Shown here one piece after another: positions 1 through 13,607 of a stretch of 64,000 nucleotides of DNA. How positions within the stretch are numbered: position 1 is the stretch's first letter; every line of letters begins with the position of its first letter. The DNA lies in the NCBI GenBank assembly GCA_008933995.1, contig WARS01000029.1, positions 9,867,107-9,931,106 on the forward strand, written 5' to 3'. The DNA is from Datnioides undecimradiatus (Eukaryota > Chordata > Actinopteri > Lobotiformes > Datnioididae). The notes below the pieces were generated by a model, which was not told where the DNA came from, made no database searches, and saw only the letters and a list, made by a program, of their open reading frames with translations. The position numbers were made by a program, and so were the translations under genes.

Positions 1-300
1 AAGCATCACTTGTGAAAAAACTTAAAAAGCAGACTGCAAAAATTCATCTTGGTGGGAAGTCTTTTTTTCACTTTTAATTCCTTGTGCAAAATACATTCTG
101 CATCTTCCCAAAATCCTACCTTTACGCGCAGCTATAAGCACTTTTCCTTGACAATAATAAGCTCACTGGGGGATTGAGCAGATTATTGCAAGACAAGACA
201 AAAATTTGCTAAATGGATAATGGTGGACCAGAGCGCTGTGTGTACTTGTCATGATTATGAAGCACAGGGCTGCAGAATATTTAATCAGATAGTAGCTCAG

Positions 301-320
301 TGTGTGTGTGTGTGTGTGTG
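301..320 (+). repeat. (TG)10 microsatellite
   Basis: Pure TG dinucleotide repeat. Confidence 0.95.
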
Positions 321-702
321 CGCACGTGTGATCTTTTATTAATCTGTTTGACCCCAGGTCGAGCGTGCTCACAGCGAGCTAATGTGGAATGACAGAGTCC
401 CTGTGTCTAGTTGCCACCTCCGGACCAACACACACTAAAATATACCATCTTTCACACCAAATCTCTGCCTTTCTCACACACACTGACACTAATCCATGAA
501 AATACACACGATATTTCTTTCTCTTTCACACAGCATTGCCTTCCCACACACTCGCACACACATACACCCCATCCACCCACCCAGAGCATTAGGAGGAAGG
601 AGGGGGAGATAAATCAGCAGCTAATGAGGTCTAGAGAATGAGAAGCAGGTCCTTCAAGGCACTTCCATCTATGATGCACTCTACCATGCTATTACAATCT
701 GT

Positions 703-742
703 ATGTGTGTGTGTGTGTGTGTATGTGTGTCTGTCTGTCTGT
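703..742 (+). repeat. (TG)n with TCTG microsatellite
   Basis: Compound TG repeat interrupted by TATG and running into CTGT units. Confidence 0.9.
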
Positions 743-3145
743 TCTTGTGTTGCTTGTGTATGTATGAGGTTGCATGTAGTGTGTGCCTGCTCACCCTGAC
801 CTCTGGGTGACACGGTGGGTGGCTAAATAAGGCCAAGAGGAGGGCAGGAAAAGGGGGAGGGGGTGTGGCCTGTGACAAAGGAGGCTCCAAACAAACATGA
901 CATGTGCTTTTTCCTGCTGCCACTCAGCTGTCTGACCCCCTATCGGACTCGTGAACTGCCTTTTGCACCACCAGAACCTCCTATAAGCGTTAATATAGCC
1001 TTACATAAGCTAACTCAGTAAAAGTGTAGGCTTTAAGCTTTGACACACATCCGTCCTACGCAGGTCAACAAGAAAAATAATAGACTTGTTTACACCTGCA
1101 CTTTAAACACATGTAGCATAGGCATGGATGTAAAGGTAAAAGAGAGTGGAGATTTTAATGGGGGTGGTGATGTTTACATTCCCCAAAGGTTGTGTATGGG
1201 TCAGGTGTCATTGTCCAGCTCTAAATATTTATTAAATTCATTGTTGTTGGACAAAAATTTGTAAAATTGATCAAATCAAGTTTAAAACCACTTGAATTGT
1301 TATGCACTTACACAGAAGACATCAGTGTCCATAGTGGTAACTAAAGTACTGGTTCTGATTAATAAAAGGACGTTTGTAACGCAATATCTGTCCGAGATAA
1401 GGAATAGTATCAGCAATAACATTATTATAGTTTTGATGATAGCTATACTTTACAGACACTGAAAACTGGACATAGATTAGGGATCTTTACATCTTCAACA
1501 TAAATGCCTGCCAAATAGTATTTAAATTTGAAAAAAAAAGCAGCAAAATTATGTCTACAATAGTATATATTATGGATGATACTGCATTTTTGTAAGCATT
1601 ACAATTATTTAATTTTAATCTAATTGAGTACAAGTAAAGACAATTGTTCTTCATAATACAGATACCCTCCATAACAAACATCTCATGCTGTTTAATAATC
1701 AATTCAGGGATGTCAGAGCCTCCTCTGAATTTGATTTGGTTAATTCTGCAGCTACATGACAAGGTGAGCCCAAATCACTGCAAAAACGTGAGGTGTTGCC
1801 ATGGTTTCTCAGTAAGATTTGTCTGTTTGTGTGTGGCTGCACAAGTGTGTATGCAGGGGAGTTTGATGAGTGTATGTGTGGATGCTGGTGTGTATGGGGG
1901 GGTTGAGGAAGGGGGTGCCCAATGTCTCTGTCAAGCTAATTAGGGGAAAGTGAGGCAAAAAGACAGCATTTTAATTGCTAATTATGACCAGAGCCCCTTT
2001 TGAAAAAATAATGAATGAGGGCTTCCAAAAAAGAGAGAGAGAAAAAAAAGAAAACACACAAATGACAATAGTTTGATATCTTCTCCTGTTCGCAAAACCA
2101 GTGGGGAAGTGAAAAACCAGACAAAAACCACTTAGGTTGATGTGGAATGTTTGTTGATTTAGTTGGTAATCAAGTCAGACAAGTGGACTGATTCGAATTT
2201 ACTGATCATTCATAGACAGGAGAGGGATGAAGCAGTGTGAAAAGGGTTGGGGGGGGGATATAAAAATTTAAAAAAAAAAAAAAAGAAGAAAGAAATCAAC
2301 AATTGATCAATGATTCCCAGACAGTGTCAGGTTGGAGCATTAAGTGTGCTAAGCGCTCTCTCCTCTTCCTTCAATACCCCCCCCCCCCCTTCTCTCTCCA
2401 TCTCATTGTTCAGTCACTGAGGGACTAATTATCAACTTTTTTTCACATAAAACAGCCACAGTTCGTTGCAGCGCCGCGTCTGAATACTCAAATGGAAACC
2501 CCGAGGTCCCACAGAATACATTGTTTCATTTGACGGGCGATCATGCTGAAGCCAGCGACCTAATGCAAAAACACAAGCACACACACACACATTCATTCTC
2601 TCCTTCACAGAGCCCCTGAAATCACTGCTGTGCTTTTTAATTAGACTAGATCTGCTCTGTGCTCTGATTGTGTGTGTGTGTGTCTGTCCGTCAGCATGTG
2701 CTTTTCTTTGCTCTTTCACTGCCCCTCACAATCAACCTGCTCTAGGGACAGACACACACATGTACACCCACAAACACAGCATTTAGATGCACATTCAGTC
2801 ATACAAATACTTGCTCCATTACTTCGCTCTGATCTCAATAATGCCTCACAGAGTGGACAGGGTGAGGTTAAAAAAACTCAGATCATCTGGAGTCAAAGTT
2901 CACAATTCTCTGGGAAAGCACACAGGCATCACTTTGTGTAGGTCTGTGAGAAGCAAAATAAATAAATACTAAATATTGCATTGTACTATCAGGCCTTCTG
3001 GTAATACATCTGCCACTTCTAAACATCCATTGTACAGACTGAAGTCTAATAAAAAGTTAAAAACTAATGGTGAGTAATAAGCAGATAGAAAGATTAAATG
3101 TTGTACATGTAAATGATTTGTCACATAATATGTTAAGCTTTATTT

Positions 3146-3592
3146 GCTTAGACTGAATCACTTAAAACGACTTTTGTCAAGACAAAAATGTGTTAATGTA
3201 GGGATAATGTTGTGTTTACTCACAAATATATCTCAAGAAAGTCTTGAGAAAGAGTCTATCTAAGAAACTCTTGTGGTCTAAGTTAAAAAAAATCACATTG
3301 ACAAACCATTTACCCGCTCCAACATACCCCAATCCTTTATGCTATAGTTGAATTGAAAAAAAAAATAAAAGAAAAAAAATCAAAAATTTGCTAAATGTTT
3401 GCGAATGGTTTTCAAACTGTTTCGTCTTAGCCATTCCGCTTGGATTTAATGACTTAAAACTGTTCTGTTAAGATAAAAACTAAATTAAGATAAGGGTACG
3501 GTCATGTTTATCCCTGTAGGATAAGAAACTCTTCAGTATAAGTTTAGGGTTAGGGTAAGACAAACCTTTAACCCCTACACACCTTTACTGTC
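3146..3592 (+). repeat. Diverged local duplication (two units)
   Basis: Unit A (about 3146-3330) and unit B (about 3438-3592) share the ordered anchors CTTAAAAC, a TTAAG/TCAAGA-ACAAAAA-type segment, AAGAAACTCTT, TAAGTT and GACAAACC. Unit A carries an extra stretch in the middle. The order of the shared words supports an old tandem duplication or two copies of one element in the same orientation. Confidence 0.5.
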
Positions 3593-6500
3593 CATCAAGC
3601 TATTTCCTTGTCAAACTATCACCTTTTCCCATCACACCTTATATAAGTACACACTGCTTTTAGGGAATCACATGACAAAATAACACCATGGACTCTCACA
3701 TTACACTTTTACTGCTCCAATCAATAAACGCCTCAGTCACATGCTGCCAATTCAGTCTGCCTTTCAAAACTTCACAACATGTGTTTCCTGCCAAGTCCAA
3801 AAACAACACATAAAACTCTTTGGTCATAAACGGTTATTGAGTCAAGTGCTGTCAGTAAACTTGCCCAATTAAATGTGAGTGGAAGACAAACTGGTCACTT
3901 CCTGTATAGGTGGGAATCAGGGGCTTAGCTCTTCCAATAGGGACTTTCACAGGCATTTATACGAGCCTATCAAAGCTGAAGCACCTTTTACTGTGGCAGC
4001 GGTGCTTCAAAGAGCAAGTAGTTGAACTCATGTCCAGGCCAAGTCTTCTTTATTGCACCGTGCTGGTTTGTTATTAAGTCAACACTGCTACTTTATTCAT
4101 TATTAATCTGCCATCCAGCTTGGCGCCAATCACAGGCAGGTGCGTTAAAACAGGAGAACCCAATAACCTTTTAACTCTAAATGGGTTGTAGGGACCAGGT
4201 GAGGCCTAAGGACTACCTACAATAAGCGACACGAAGAACTACCTGTTTGCTGCGAGAACGTGGCTGCGTGTTTGTGTATGGATATGGTGTTAAAAAACAG
4301 GGCAGCAGGGGCAATCAAAGCAAATAAGGTTCACAGGGAAAGGGCCAATGGCCGCATGGTTAACGGTATTGCTTGAGCGGGCTATTATCTACACTGCCCC
4401 AATATCTAAGCTATTGGAGAAAAGCAACATCCTTTGCCCCCCTTTTTTTCCTCACACCACCATAAAGTCATGAAGTATACAAACAGATACACTACAGGTA
4501 CACACAGAAACACACACCTCAGCTCCCATCAATACTCTACTGACAGCATTTCTCATGGAGGTGTGTGTGGGGGGTTTTTTTAACCTCTACAGGAGGCTCT
4601 GCTTCCCCATTAGAGTATTTCAGTCCTCATCTATCTGTGCTTGCCAGCAAACAAGTTTCCCTGCTCCCTGGAGCTCTCCGCTTCCTTGTTTTCCTCCAAG
4701 TCCCATTAGGGGAATTCCCTTTCTCCAATATGACGCCTCCATGTTAGAGGCGAGTTAAAAAAACAGGAGGGGTAAAACTGAAGTTGTATGCTTCTTAACA
4801 TTTAATAGGGGTGGTTCTTCCAAACTTGATGCACCAAAGACTCACAGAATAAGCAGCATCACAAACAGCCTATCACAGGAAAGCACAGGATCATGGGAAA
4901 GCTCCTGTGTGATATGTATTGCCAGATTATCAGATCAATTTTGATTTCCACTAACGATGTCTTGAATTATAGACAAGCAATGCCATGTTCTGCAAATCAT
5001 GACTGTTTGTGGGTTAAGGTGGGGATGTATTTCAAAAAGACTGCAGTTGTACATTTGATGTGTTTGAAGTGTTTTTGCAAAGGCCCCACTTTAAGGTGGG
5101 GTAAAAAGCCTACAGTCATTGAGAGGCACAATAATCATTTAAATATAGGCTTAATAACACGCACTGACTGGCACTGGCAGTGCTGCATTCTTTGTATTCA
5201 CACAAAAAAACTACAAAATTACTAAAAAAAAAAAGAGGGGGAGTTCAGACGCAGTTTACTTTCTCAGCTTTGTGCTCCAATCACTGGGTTCTTCAGATAC
5301 GCCCTTTTTTTTTTTTTTTTTTAGTAAGTTACATGAACTATCAAGCACAACCCCTTTGTTGCGACACTGGAATAGAGTGGGGGTCAGAGGTCTCAGATGC
5401 TGTTTGAGCATTTAAAACTTTGTATGCCCTTTGGTTGGAGCCCACTAATGCCCTTTGGCTATAAAATAGGGTTTGGTTTGGATTCACGTTGAAATGTCTC
5501 ACAATCAGTTTTATGTGGTTCTTGTTGTAATGTGACTATATATATGATATATGAAAATCTAATTGTGAATTAGCCTTAAATGTATCTGCACACTTTGTGT
5601 ACTGGTTATTGCCTCTCTAAATTAATTATATCGCAATTATAGCAACAACCTAATATAAATCTCTTGGTTGACAGTTTCACCAGAGCCTGAACAGCACCTG
5701 TTGACCTAATCTAATTTTGAATCTTTCCCTCTATCTAATGGAATGAAAGGATCTCAGGAAATATATTTTCCACTCATTAACTTTTTACTCATTTCACAAA
5801 GGCCTCATTAAACACTGAACAGTGACCCTTCATCCTGAAAAGTGACCCTTTAGTTCATCGGCATAAAGTAACATACTGTTGCTACATGCCCTCAAGCTAA
5901 CATAGAGCCCAGTGTCCAGAGGCCAAATATCCTCTGTGCTAACAATGCATAATAACAACTGTCTCACAGCTCCTTGCTCTGGAAACAGGCGACCAATGGG
6001 GACGGGTTATTGTCAGCGTGTCAGAATAAAGCATGAAGGCTCAATTTGCCCACCGACTCATCAAACCCTCCCTTTAGCCACTCAGGGGGCCAAACGCCAT
6101 GCGGCTATGAAAGAGAATTAAGCAGGCACGGTCCAGTTGGGGATATATTAAGTCAAATTTAAACCTCCGCCGACAACATTGCTATTGTTGTTAAGCTAAA
6201 CAGGTAGCGGCTTGTTCAGTTCTGTCGCCCAAGGACGGGTTGGCGGGCTCGGTGGGGCAATGGAGAGAGGTCGAGAGATATTGAGAGGAAGGGAAAACTG
6301 CCTTAGGTCCGATAAAATAAACAAGAGAAAAGGCGCTCGGAGCAGGAAGGAGACGAGCTTCTCTCATTGCCTATGCTGGTTGGAAGGTGCTGGGGATATA
6401 TCCTGAGGTGAAGGGGAAAACAAATTTACATCCTGTGTCAGTTGGTCTGTTGCTGTGTTATTATGGACTGAAAAGGGTAGTTTAGGTTCTTTGACATAGG

Positions 6501-6968
6501 ACTGTATGTATTACTCTACATTTCCTTTTCCATAAGATAGTAATATTTATTTTCCGTCATACACTACTACTCGATAAGTTGATCCTTACAACAGTAAACA
6601 GTAAATTTTTAATAAATGATTTTTAAGTCAGGCCGAATAGCCAAAGAATTTCTGGTTGCAGCTTCCCACACTTTGTCAGTATTTTACATTTGTCTGTTTT
6701 ATATCATTCCAAGTGTCTGCATGTCTTTGCTTTATTAAGAATGTAAATGTCTGACAGACATTTCAGACATTTTGACATAAATTTTGATGTAGGATAAATG
6801 ATTACTCTGTTTAACAAATTTAAGATTGATTTATAAATACATTCATTAAAAATGAGTATACTCTTTACTTGCAACCATTATGGACATCAATTTAGTCTGC
6901 ACCGCTTGTGGCTGAAGAGCAGCCAGTGAACTGACAGTTTGTGAGGTGAAAATTAGAACCAAAGTGCA

Positions 6969-6971
<3 letters not shown>

Positions 6972-7024
<53 letters not shown>
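6972..7024 (+). repeat. (CA)26 microsatellite
   Basis: Pure CA repeat of about 53 bp. Confidence 0.95.
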
Positions 7025-7028
<4 letters not shown>

Positions 7029-7150
7029 CACTTAAATTATTTTTAGTTTCGTGTTGTGGTGTTAAATATTTTTGACAATTGGCCCCATTTGTTGTTGTTC
7101 ATTTCTGACAAGCTGCAGACTTGCTGGGATGAAAGTCATATTGCTGGGGT

Positions 7151-7174
7151 AAAAAAAAAAAAAAAAAAAAAAAA
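7151..7174 (+). repeat. A24 homopolymer
   Basis: Run of 24 A residues in the last intron. Confidence 0.95.
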
Positions 7175-7710
7175 TCACATTGTCTCAGCATTATGAAAAT
7201 CCATTTGCCGGAGGGATACTGGGAGACTTGAATCAGCAATGAACCTGGTGCTTAGCCCTCTGTGGTCCCTCTAGTCCTCCCCCCCTCCGCTTCTTATTGC
7301 CCCCTGCTTTAGCCCCCCTGGAGGTGGAACCAAATGCCTTTCAATAAGCCGACCTCGGATGGCGCAGTGGACCCACAGGTCCCTGCTCTCTCACCTTCCT
7401 AATGCCGTCTGGATTGTACGGACAGTTAACCCCCCTATCACCAAAACAGCTCCCAGTCATGTAGCTATATGCAGCTAATGATGCTAACACTTGACTGACA
7501 GGCTCAAATCTAATGGACAACAGTTCAGACAAAAGTCACTGTGTTTGGTGTGATCTGAGGAAATGATCTATGGAGCAATGCAGTGGAGGAAAATAAAATC
7601 CTAATGAATTAGAAATCAATATGGCCCTACCTGAGAGGCGAGGCTCTTCTAGACTTTTACCTCTCATTTGTACCTGTCAGCAACAGTAGAAGCGGCAGGC
7701 GCAGCATCTA

Positions 7711-7711
<1 letters not shown>

Positions 7712-7752
<41 letters not shown>
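7712..7752 (+). repeat. (TG)20 microsatellite
   Basis: Pure TG repeat of about 41 bp. Confidence 0.95.
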
Positions 7753-7753
<1 letters not shown>

Positions 7754-10700
7754 ATTGCCGTCCGTATCAGTTCATGCGTGTGAACCTCGTTTACATTCAG
7801 TGCACTTTTGCACCCCTTGGCTAATTACACACAGGGTTTGTTTGGTGGTGAAGGGAGGGTGTAGGGAGTGGTGGGGCATGTCAACCTTTCTTGTTTATGA
7901 TAAAGTGACAGAAAATCATTGGGGGGTCAAGTACCCCCCTCCAACCCTTCACTGCCCCAAAAACTCCTGCAGCAGTACAGAAGGTGCCTGGTGTGGGAAG
8001 CCTCCCCTTTAATGAGACCATTAAAGGGCCCGTCTCCCCGTCAATAGATTTCTCTCATTCTTTCTCTGACAAATTTGAATTAATAATTCAATGCCAAGCG
8101 CCTGGGGATGTATATTTCCAGCATGAAGGACAGTTAATCCATAGCGTCATTTCCCCCCCACCCTCTCCTTCTCACTCTTTCCTCTCTTCTGTGCTCTCGT
8201 GTTTTACATCCACCCCACTCTCTCCCTCCTCCCTCACGTTCTCATTTGATGATGGAAGCCAGCAGGTAGAGTGCGGACTAAAGAAAAGAGTGTGCTGCAT
8301 GTTTTCCGCACTGTCTTTTAACTTCTTTGTTCTCTGTGTGATCTTCGTCTCCTGTCATGTGACTGGTGGAGGCAACTCAAGTGCAAATTGGGGTTTAATT
8401 TATTCAAAGTTATTGGATGGTGGTGGCCGTTTTCTCCTCCCCCTCAGGACTAATGTGAGACGACATCTTTGCACGCTGCCTCTTAAAGCTGGACTTGATT
8501 TAGAGAACTGGGGTTTTTACTGAATGTTTCTACTGCACCGAATGTTAGGATTTTCAAATGCACAATACAAGGAAATTGGAGGAAATGAGTAATTCTGAAA
8601 ATAAACCACAAAGACATGTGCTCAATAAAAAAAGATATTGTGGAGTATGTTTGTCTGTGGTTGTGGGTGTCTGTGTTCTGCACCCCACTGTGGTTTGAGA
8701 GTTTTACCAGTTTTATTGGAAAAATTTTGAGAGACAAAATGGGCCTGTTGCAGCGTGTGCTCTTGTGTCCTCCATTAGACATTTGGCCCAAGTTCTAACT
8801 GAAAAACAAAAAATGCTACAACGCGAAGAGAGAGAAAAAGGAAAGATCCTGGATGTTTTCTCCCTCATGCTTCACAAGTTGTTAAAAATACACTGTGCCC
8901 TAGAGTACAGAGCAAAATGAGCAAAAAGATTTCTGGCAAAAATAACACTCTTGTCTTAAAAATCAATAGTGTCATTAGTGTGAGATTGCAGCTCATCTTA
9001 AAGCTAGCTGCTCCCTTTTTATAATATGTATTCCTTTCAGGACAACTTACTATTTTATGTTTACTTTATACTAAGGCGGTTGAGTTGTCAGTGCCTGTGC
9101 CATACAAAAGCTTCTCAGCACAGTTAGAATTTAAAGGCTTACAGTGTAATGCCAACAGTAGCTATGGATATCAGTGCCAGGTGGCACTAAAGTGCAACTT
9201 TATGCTCTTAAGCATCTTGCATGACAAACGTCTGGCAGGAATATTCCTTTACATTACACACTGTTATTTTCTGCTGATATATGTGCATGTACTGTAGGTT
9301 CGTGTGTGTGAGGATCAGGGTGATTGATTAATGCCCTCTTGTGTTTCAACATGTGTTTGCTCCTTGACCCTTCTTTCTAACATTTGCCAGAAGCTCTAAA
9401 GGTTTCCATTGCACCACACTTCCATTTTTTCTTCTTTTTTTTTAATGCGATACAAAGGAGAGCTATGCTCAACATGTGTGTGTCTTTGTGTGAGAGACAG
9501 ACTTGCAGGACTTTGTTGCTTAAAATATCCTTAAGGACAAGAATGAAGAGACAAGAAAGGAGCTGTGATGGTTCAGGGTGTGTGGGGGTCACAGAGTGGG
9601 TGGGGGGCTCAGAGAGAGAGAGAGAGAAAGAAAGGCTGGGAGAACAAGAGACAGCGAGCCAGAGCACCTGTTGGATCATCTGTGCTTTAAAACATTTAAT
9701 CACTGTCTCTGGTTTCGCACACACACGCCACAGCACACACATGCCACAGCACACACACACACACATCACCTTAAAGCTCTGCTGTTCTCTGTTCTGCCAG
9801 AAGTATCCTGTAACCACATTGTCCAAAGATACACACACACACACACAGAAGCTCAAAGAGCAAAGGGAAGAGGGTGTATAATCTTATAGCAGCCACCTGA
9901 CTACCATATAGCTTACCACCACCATAGTTTAAACACATGCCTCTGCACTGTACACATTCACAAAGGAACACAATGGCTGACAATCCACATGCCAGGCAGT
10001 ACTGCGATGCCACTGAGCTCCATTTGCAATATCGGGGCGGTAGGTGAATGCAGAGGATTATTTTTACTTCTACTCTAATCGTCAGCGTTTTTTCATGTGG
10101 AGGCTCGCACACATGCAAGGGCAAAGTCTGCCAGAAATCAGCAACAGATGAAGGATTCTGAAAAACAAGATTTTAAAACTATGAAGTGGATCACATCAGT
10201 TTTAGCATTATCCTAGCCGGGCATTATGTCTTTTTTAAATAGCTTAGAGAATCATCCATGTCATCTTGCTCAACGACAACACCTCCACGTACATTTCGTG
10301 TACGACTGTACAATGAGTAACGCTAATGACACATCAGGAGCTATGGGGGCCATAAACGTCTTGTCATAAAGATTTGCATTTGCTGCAAAAACTACAGTCA
10401 TAGCACCAAAACTCTAGCTACTACTGAGGCACTGATTGAAGGATTGAAGGGCTGCCATTCACATTTACAACTTAGCAAATGATTGACAGGGTGGGTGTGT
10501 AAAGCTGGGGGTCCATCCGATCGCATTTGTATGCATTTGTGAACATTTGACCTGTGGCACACTTATATTGTAAGGGGCCTCACCACCACTATGGTGTGTG
10601 CGTATCATAATGTACCTCTTGTGTGTTTACATGTAAGTACTTGTAAATATACTCCCACTGTATCTGCATGCATGTGTGTTTCTGTGTGTGCCAGTGAGGG

Positions 10701-11549
10701 CTTCCAAGAGCAAGAAAGAGAAAGAAAAAGCAACCAGGAAAGAGTGATGACCGGTTTGAGAGCGCTCCGTGGGGAGGGTTGTGTAACTCTTTGAGGTTGT
10801 TTGTGTGTAATGTTTAAGTAAGGTCGAGGCAGGCGGTCTGATCAATACACCGCATGACTGTGGCAGTTGTTCTTTCCCTGCTGTCATGTAACACTCCAAA
10901 CTACACACACATGCATACAGACACACAGCACTGCAGATCTTACAGCACTGCTCTAAATCCACAGAACTGCTGATGTTCTTTTGAGTGCGAGGAATCAGCT
11001 GACAGTTTTTCTGTCTGTGTTCATGATGCTCTTTGCTTTTTGACTCAAGAAAATTAACGCAATGTTTGAAATGGCAACTGCCTACCGTGACTAAACTTAA
11101 TAGCAGGTTGTCCAGACCATTATAAGCCAGATGGGTCAGTTCAATAACAGAGATTATGTGAAGTAGCATAAAAGTTAATAAGTCCTCTAAAGAAATTACT
11201 AAGCAGCATGAAATCACAGCTAGGGAATTGATGATTTCCAGGCAACAAATCATTCAAATCAAGAGTGGGATTTTCCAGAGCTCTCCCATGTATGCACAAT
11301 TTGTTCTCTGAGTCTGTTTTCCTCGACTAATGTGAGCCTGTTCTCCACAGGGCCCTAGATAGCCCAGGCCTGTCCTCCCTACCCCAAACAGACATCCCTC
11401 AGCCTTTAATTGGAGAGGAGTAGCAACCTAGCTAGCACAGCACTGGGACCCAAGCTGCGGCCACTGAGAATGCATTAGCATTAGCATTGCAGCGGGCCGA
11501 CCTGTACATAATGATAACCTCAAGCTCTGGCCACTGGGAGCAGCCCCTG

Positions 11550-11551
<2 letters not shown>

Positions 11552-11601
<50 letters not shown>

Positions 11602-11624
11602 CACACACACACACACACACACAC
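11552..11624 (+). repeat. (CA)n microsatellite, interrupted
   Basis: CA repeat in two blocks separated by CCT at 11598-11600. Confidence 0.95.
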
Positions 11625-13598
11625 CTCACACAAATGCACACCGGTACACACTCTCTGCCCCCGTCTTCCCCTGCACACGCAGTCACGTAAACAAGCAAGT
11701 GTAATGCAGCCTCAGTGGTGGGCTGCTCGACGATTGGGGGAAGAGGGGGGTAAAAAAAAAAAAAAATCAGTTGCCGCCGTTCGGCTGAAAAGTGTGTGTA
11801 ATGAACTTCAGTTCCATTGATCGGGACTGAGAGTACAGGACCGGGGGCTGTTTGTCCCAGAAGGGCTGCCGTACCGCTGCTCAGTAGCCCCTCATAAATG
11901 TTTTAAAGGCCTGAGCCGCTCTAGATCCACGCTACCTGGGTTACTACACACAGACACACATCCAGGTTGATGCTGATGATGATGGATGGCTGGTCGGTGG
12001 TGGTGGTTGAAGGGATCGATCAAATTTTAGCTTGATGACATCGAGGTGGTGTACTGTACGTGTGTTTTTGTGGCAGAGATCTGGAGGTGTGTTGATAGCA
12101 GCGTTCAAAGGGATTCAAGAGAAGTGCAGATGTTTGGCATTTTGTTTATTGGGAGAAACTATCCAATGTGAGAATTTTGGATAAAAACTTCCCTACCTTT
12201 CTTATATTCCTACTTTTACGTAGGCACAGAAGCTGATATTTGTAAGCAAATGCTTATTTGTTTGACGAGCTATACCATTCTATGCTGTTCCCCTAAGCTC
12301 TCGGGCCCGCAACTGGCCCCTGAGAACCCCTATATGCTATACACACGATTGATATTACTGCAGATATCACTTAGAAAACACCTGACGTGCCGGGTGGACC
12401 GTCTGCACCTCCTTTTGACTGCTAAGTACCAGCTGGCGGGAGGTCCTCTGCGTTATGCAGTCGGTAATAAAAGTTGAACATTGATTTTCTGTAGCAGCTT
12501 GTAACTGTTAATGTTGAGACATCAATAGCCAAAGCAAAGCGCTGGTGCCTTAATAGGAGACCGAGAATGTGGAGGGCACGAGCAGAGGCTGACTGTAAAT
12601 CACAGAATCTATCCCTGCCGATCGATAGGACAGTAACTGCAAGTGTCCCTCTGCTTTCCTAATGTTTTATAATAAACTGACAGCCTGTAATAAGGCCAAA
12701 GGAGAGGTAGAATGAGAGGGAGGAGGAGGGAGGAGATGGAGGGCAACAGTTCCTCTATAGCTTGTCTGTCTTAAATCACCTCACATGGGAGTACAGGAGA
12801 GGAGCGGAGGAGGTAGAAGGGAGGAAGAGGTTTCTTCTTTAGTAAAAAAAAAAAAAAAACCCCAAAACTTTTACAGGAGCATTTGTCTGGTTGTACTCAT
12901 TGCTACGGTAGTTAGAAAGTGTATTGATGGAGGGGAGCAGAAGTTTAGGGGATATGTTCTGTATTGCTTTGGCGGGGCAGTGAGTTAAAGTGTGCATTAA
13001 ATCCTACTGCCAGCGTGCAGATGTCACTATATTCAGTGCAGTGCTGGCCTGAACGTGTTTTGACTTTTATTCCATGTGGGTAGTGGGTAGTGTTGAAATT
13101 CATAAAGAGATTACTACTGCTGGAGAGGGAATCTCTAACTACATTGCCATATTATTGGCCCACTCTACTGCAGTAGGGCTCTGTTGTGATAAGGTTGCAT
13201 GCTTTAGATATATATTACTTGTGCCAGGTAATCTTGTTCAAATAAAAAAGTATTGTTGATAATTTTTTTGTTTGCTTAAAGTTACAGAGTTACAATGAAA
13301 ATGTAAATTTTTGAAACCCAGGTCTCTTTTGTTCCATGTTGATACACTCTGAGAAAAACTATGAATAAAACAAATATATCTCTTTATTCCACTGTGCTTA
13401 GATGCACATCATACAAATGCCAAAATGTATAAACTTCAAGTAGGACATACAGTGGTTTTACCAGTAAAATCACCCTGGACTAGAGAAAATTAATAGAAAA
13501 TCTCAAAAAACTAATAGCCAAAATCCCTAAAACTTGTCTTGGCTTCCAGTTTTTTTTCATTCGTAAAATAGGACTGTTCATCTATAACATACTTGGAA

Positions 13599-13607
13599 TG
13601 ACCTTGG
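13599..13607 (-). promoter_or_regulatory. NR5A-type extended half-site
   Basis: TGACCTTGG on the plus strand is CCAAGGTCA on the minus strand, a perfect YCAAGGTCA match, in the last intron. It is isolated from other sites; a chance occurrence is possible. Confidence 0.3.

Noticed and set aside
3544..3557. TTAGGGTTAGGG, telomere-like
   Set aside because: Only two units, inside a diverged duplication; not an interstitial telomere array.
7984..8523. 179-codon plus-strand open frame
   Set aside because: No recognisable family; the middle is translated pyrimidine tract (Pro/Ser/Leu) and it is antisense within the probable last intron.
9377..9889. Overlapping 159- and 165-codon frames on both strands
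   Set aside because: Both are made of translated CA/TG and GA repeats; frames open on both strands at once are typical of microsatellite artefacts.
10627..11253. 208-codon minus-strand open frame
   Set aside because: Composition is Cys/Ser/Leu/His-rich without any domain, it runs through TG-type low complexity at its end, and it lacks splice context. It is most likely a chance frame.
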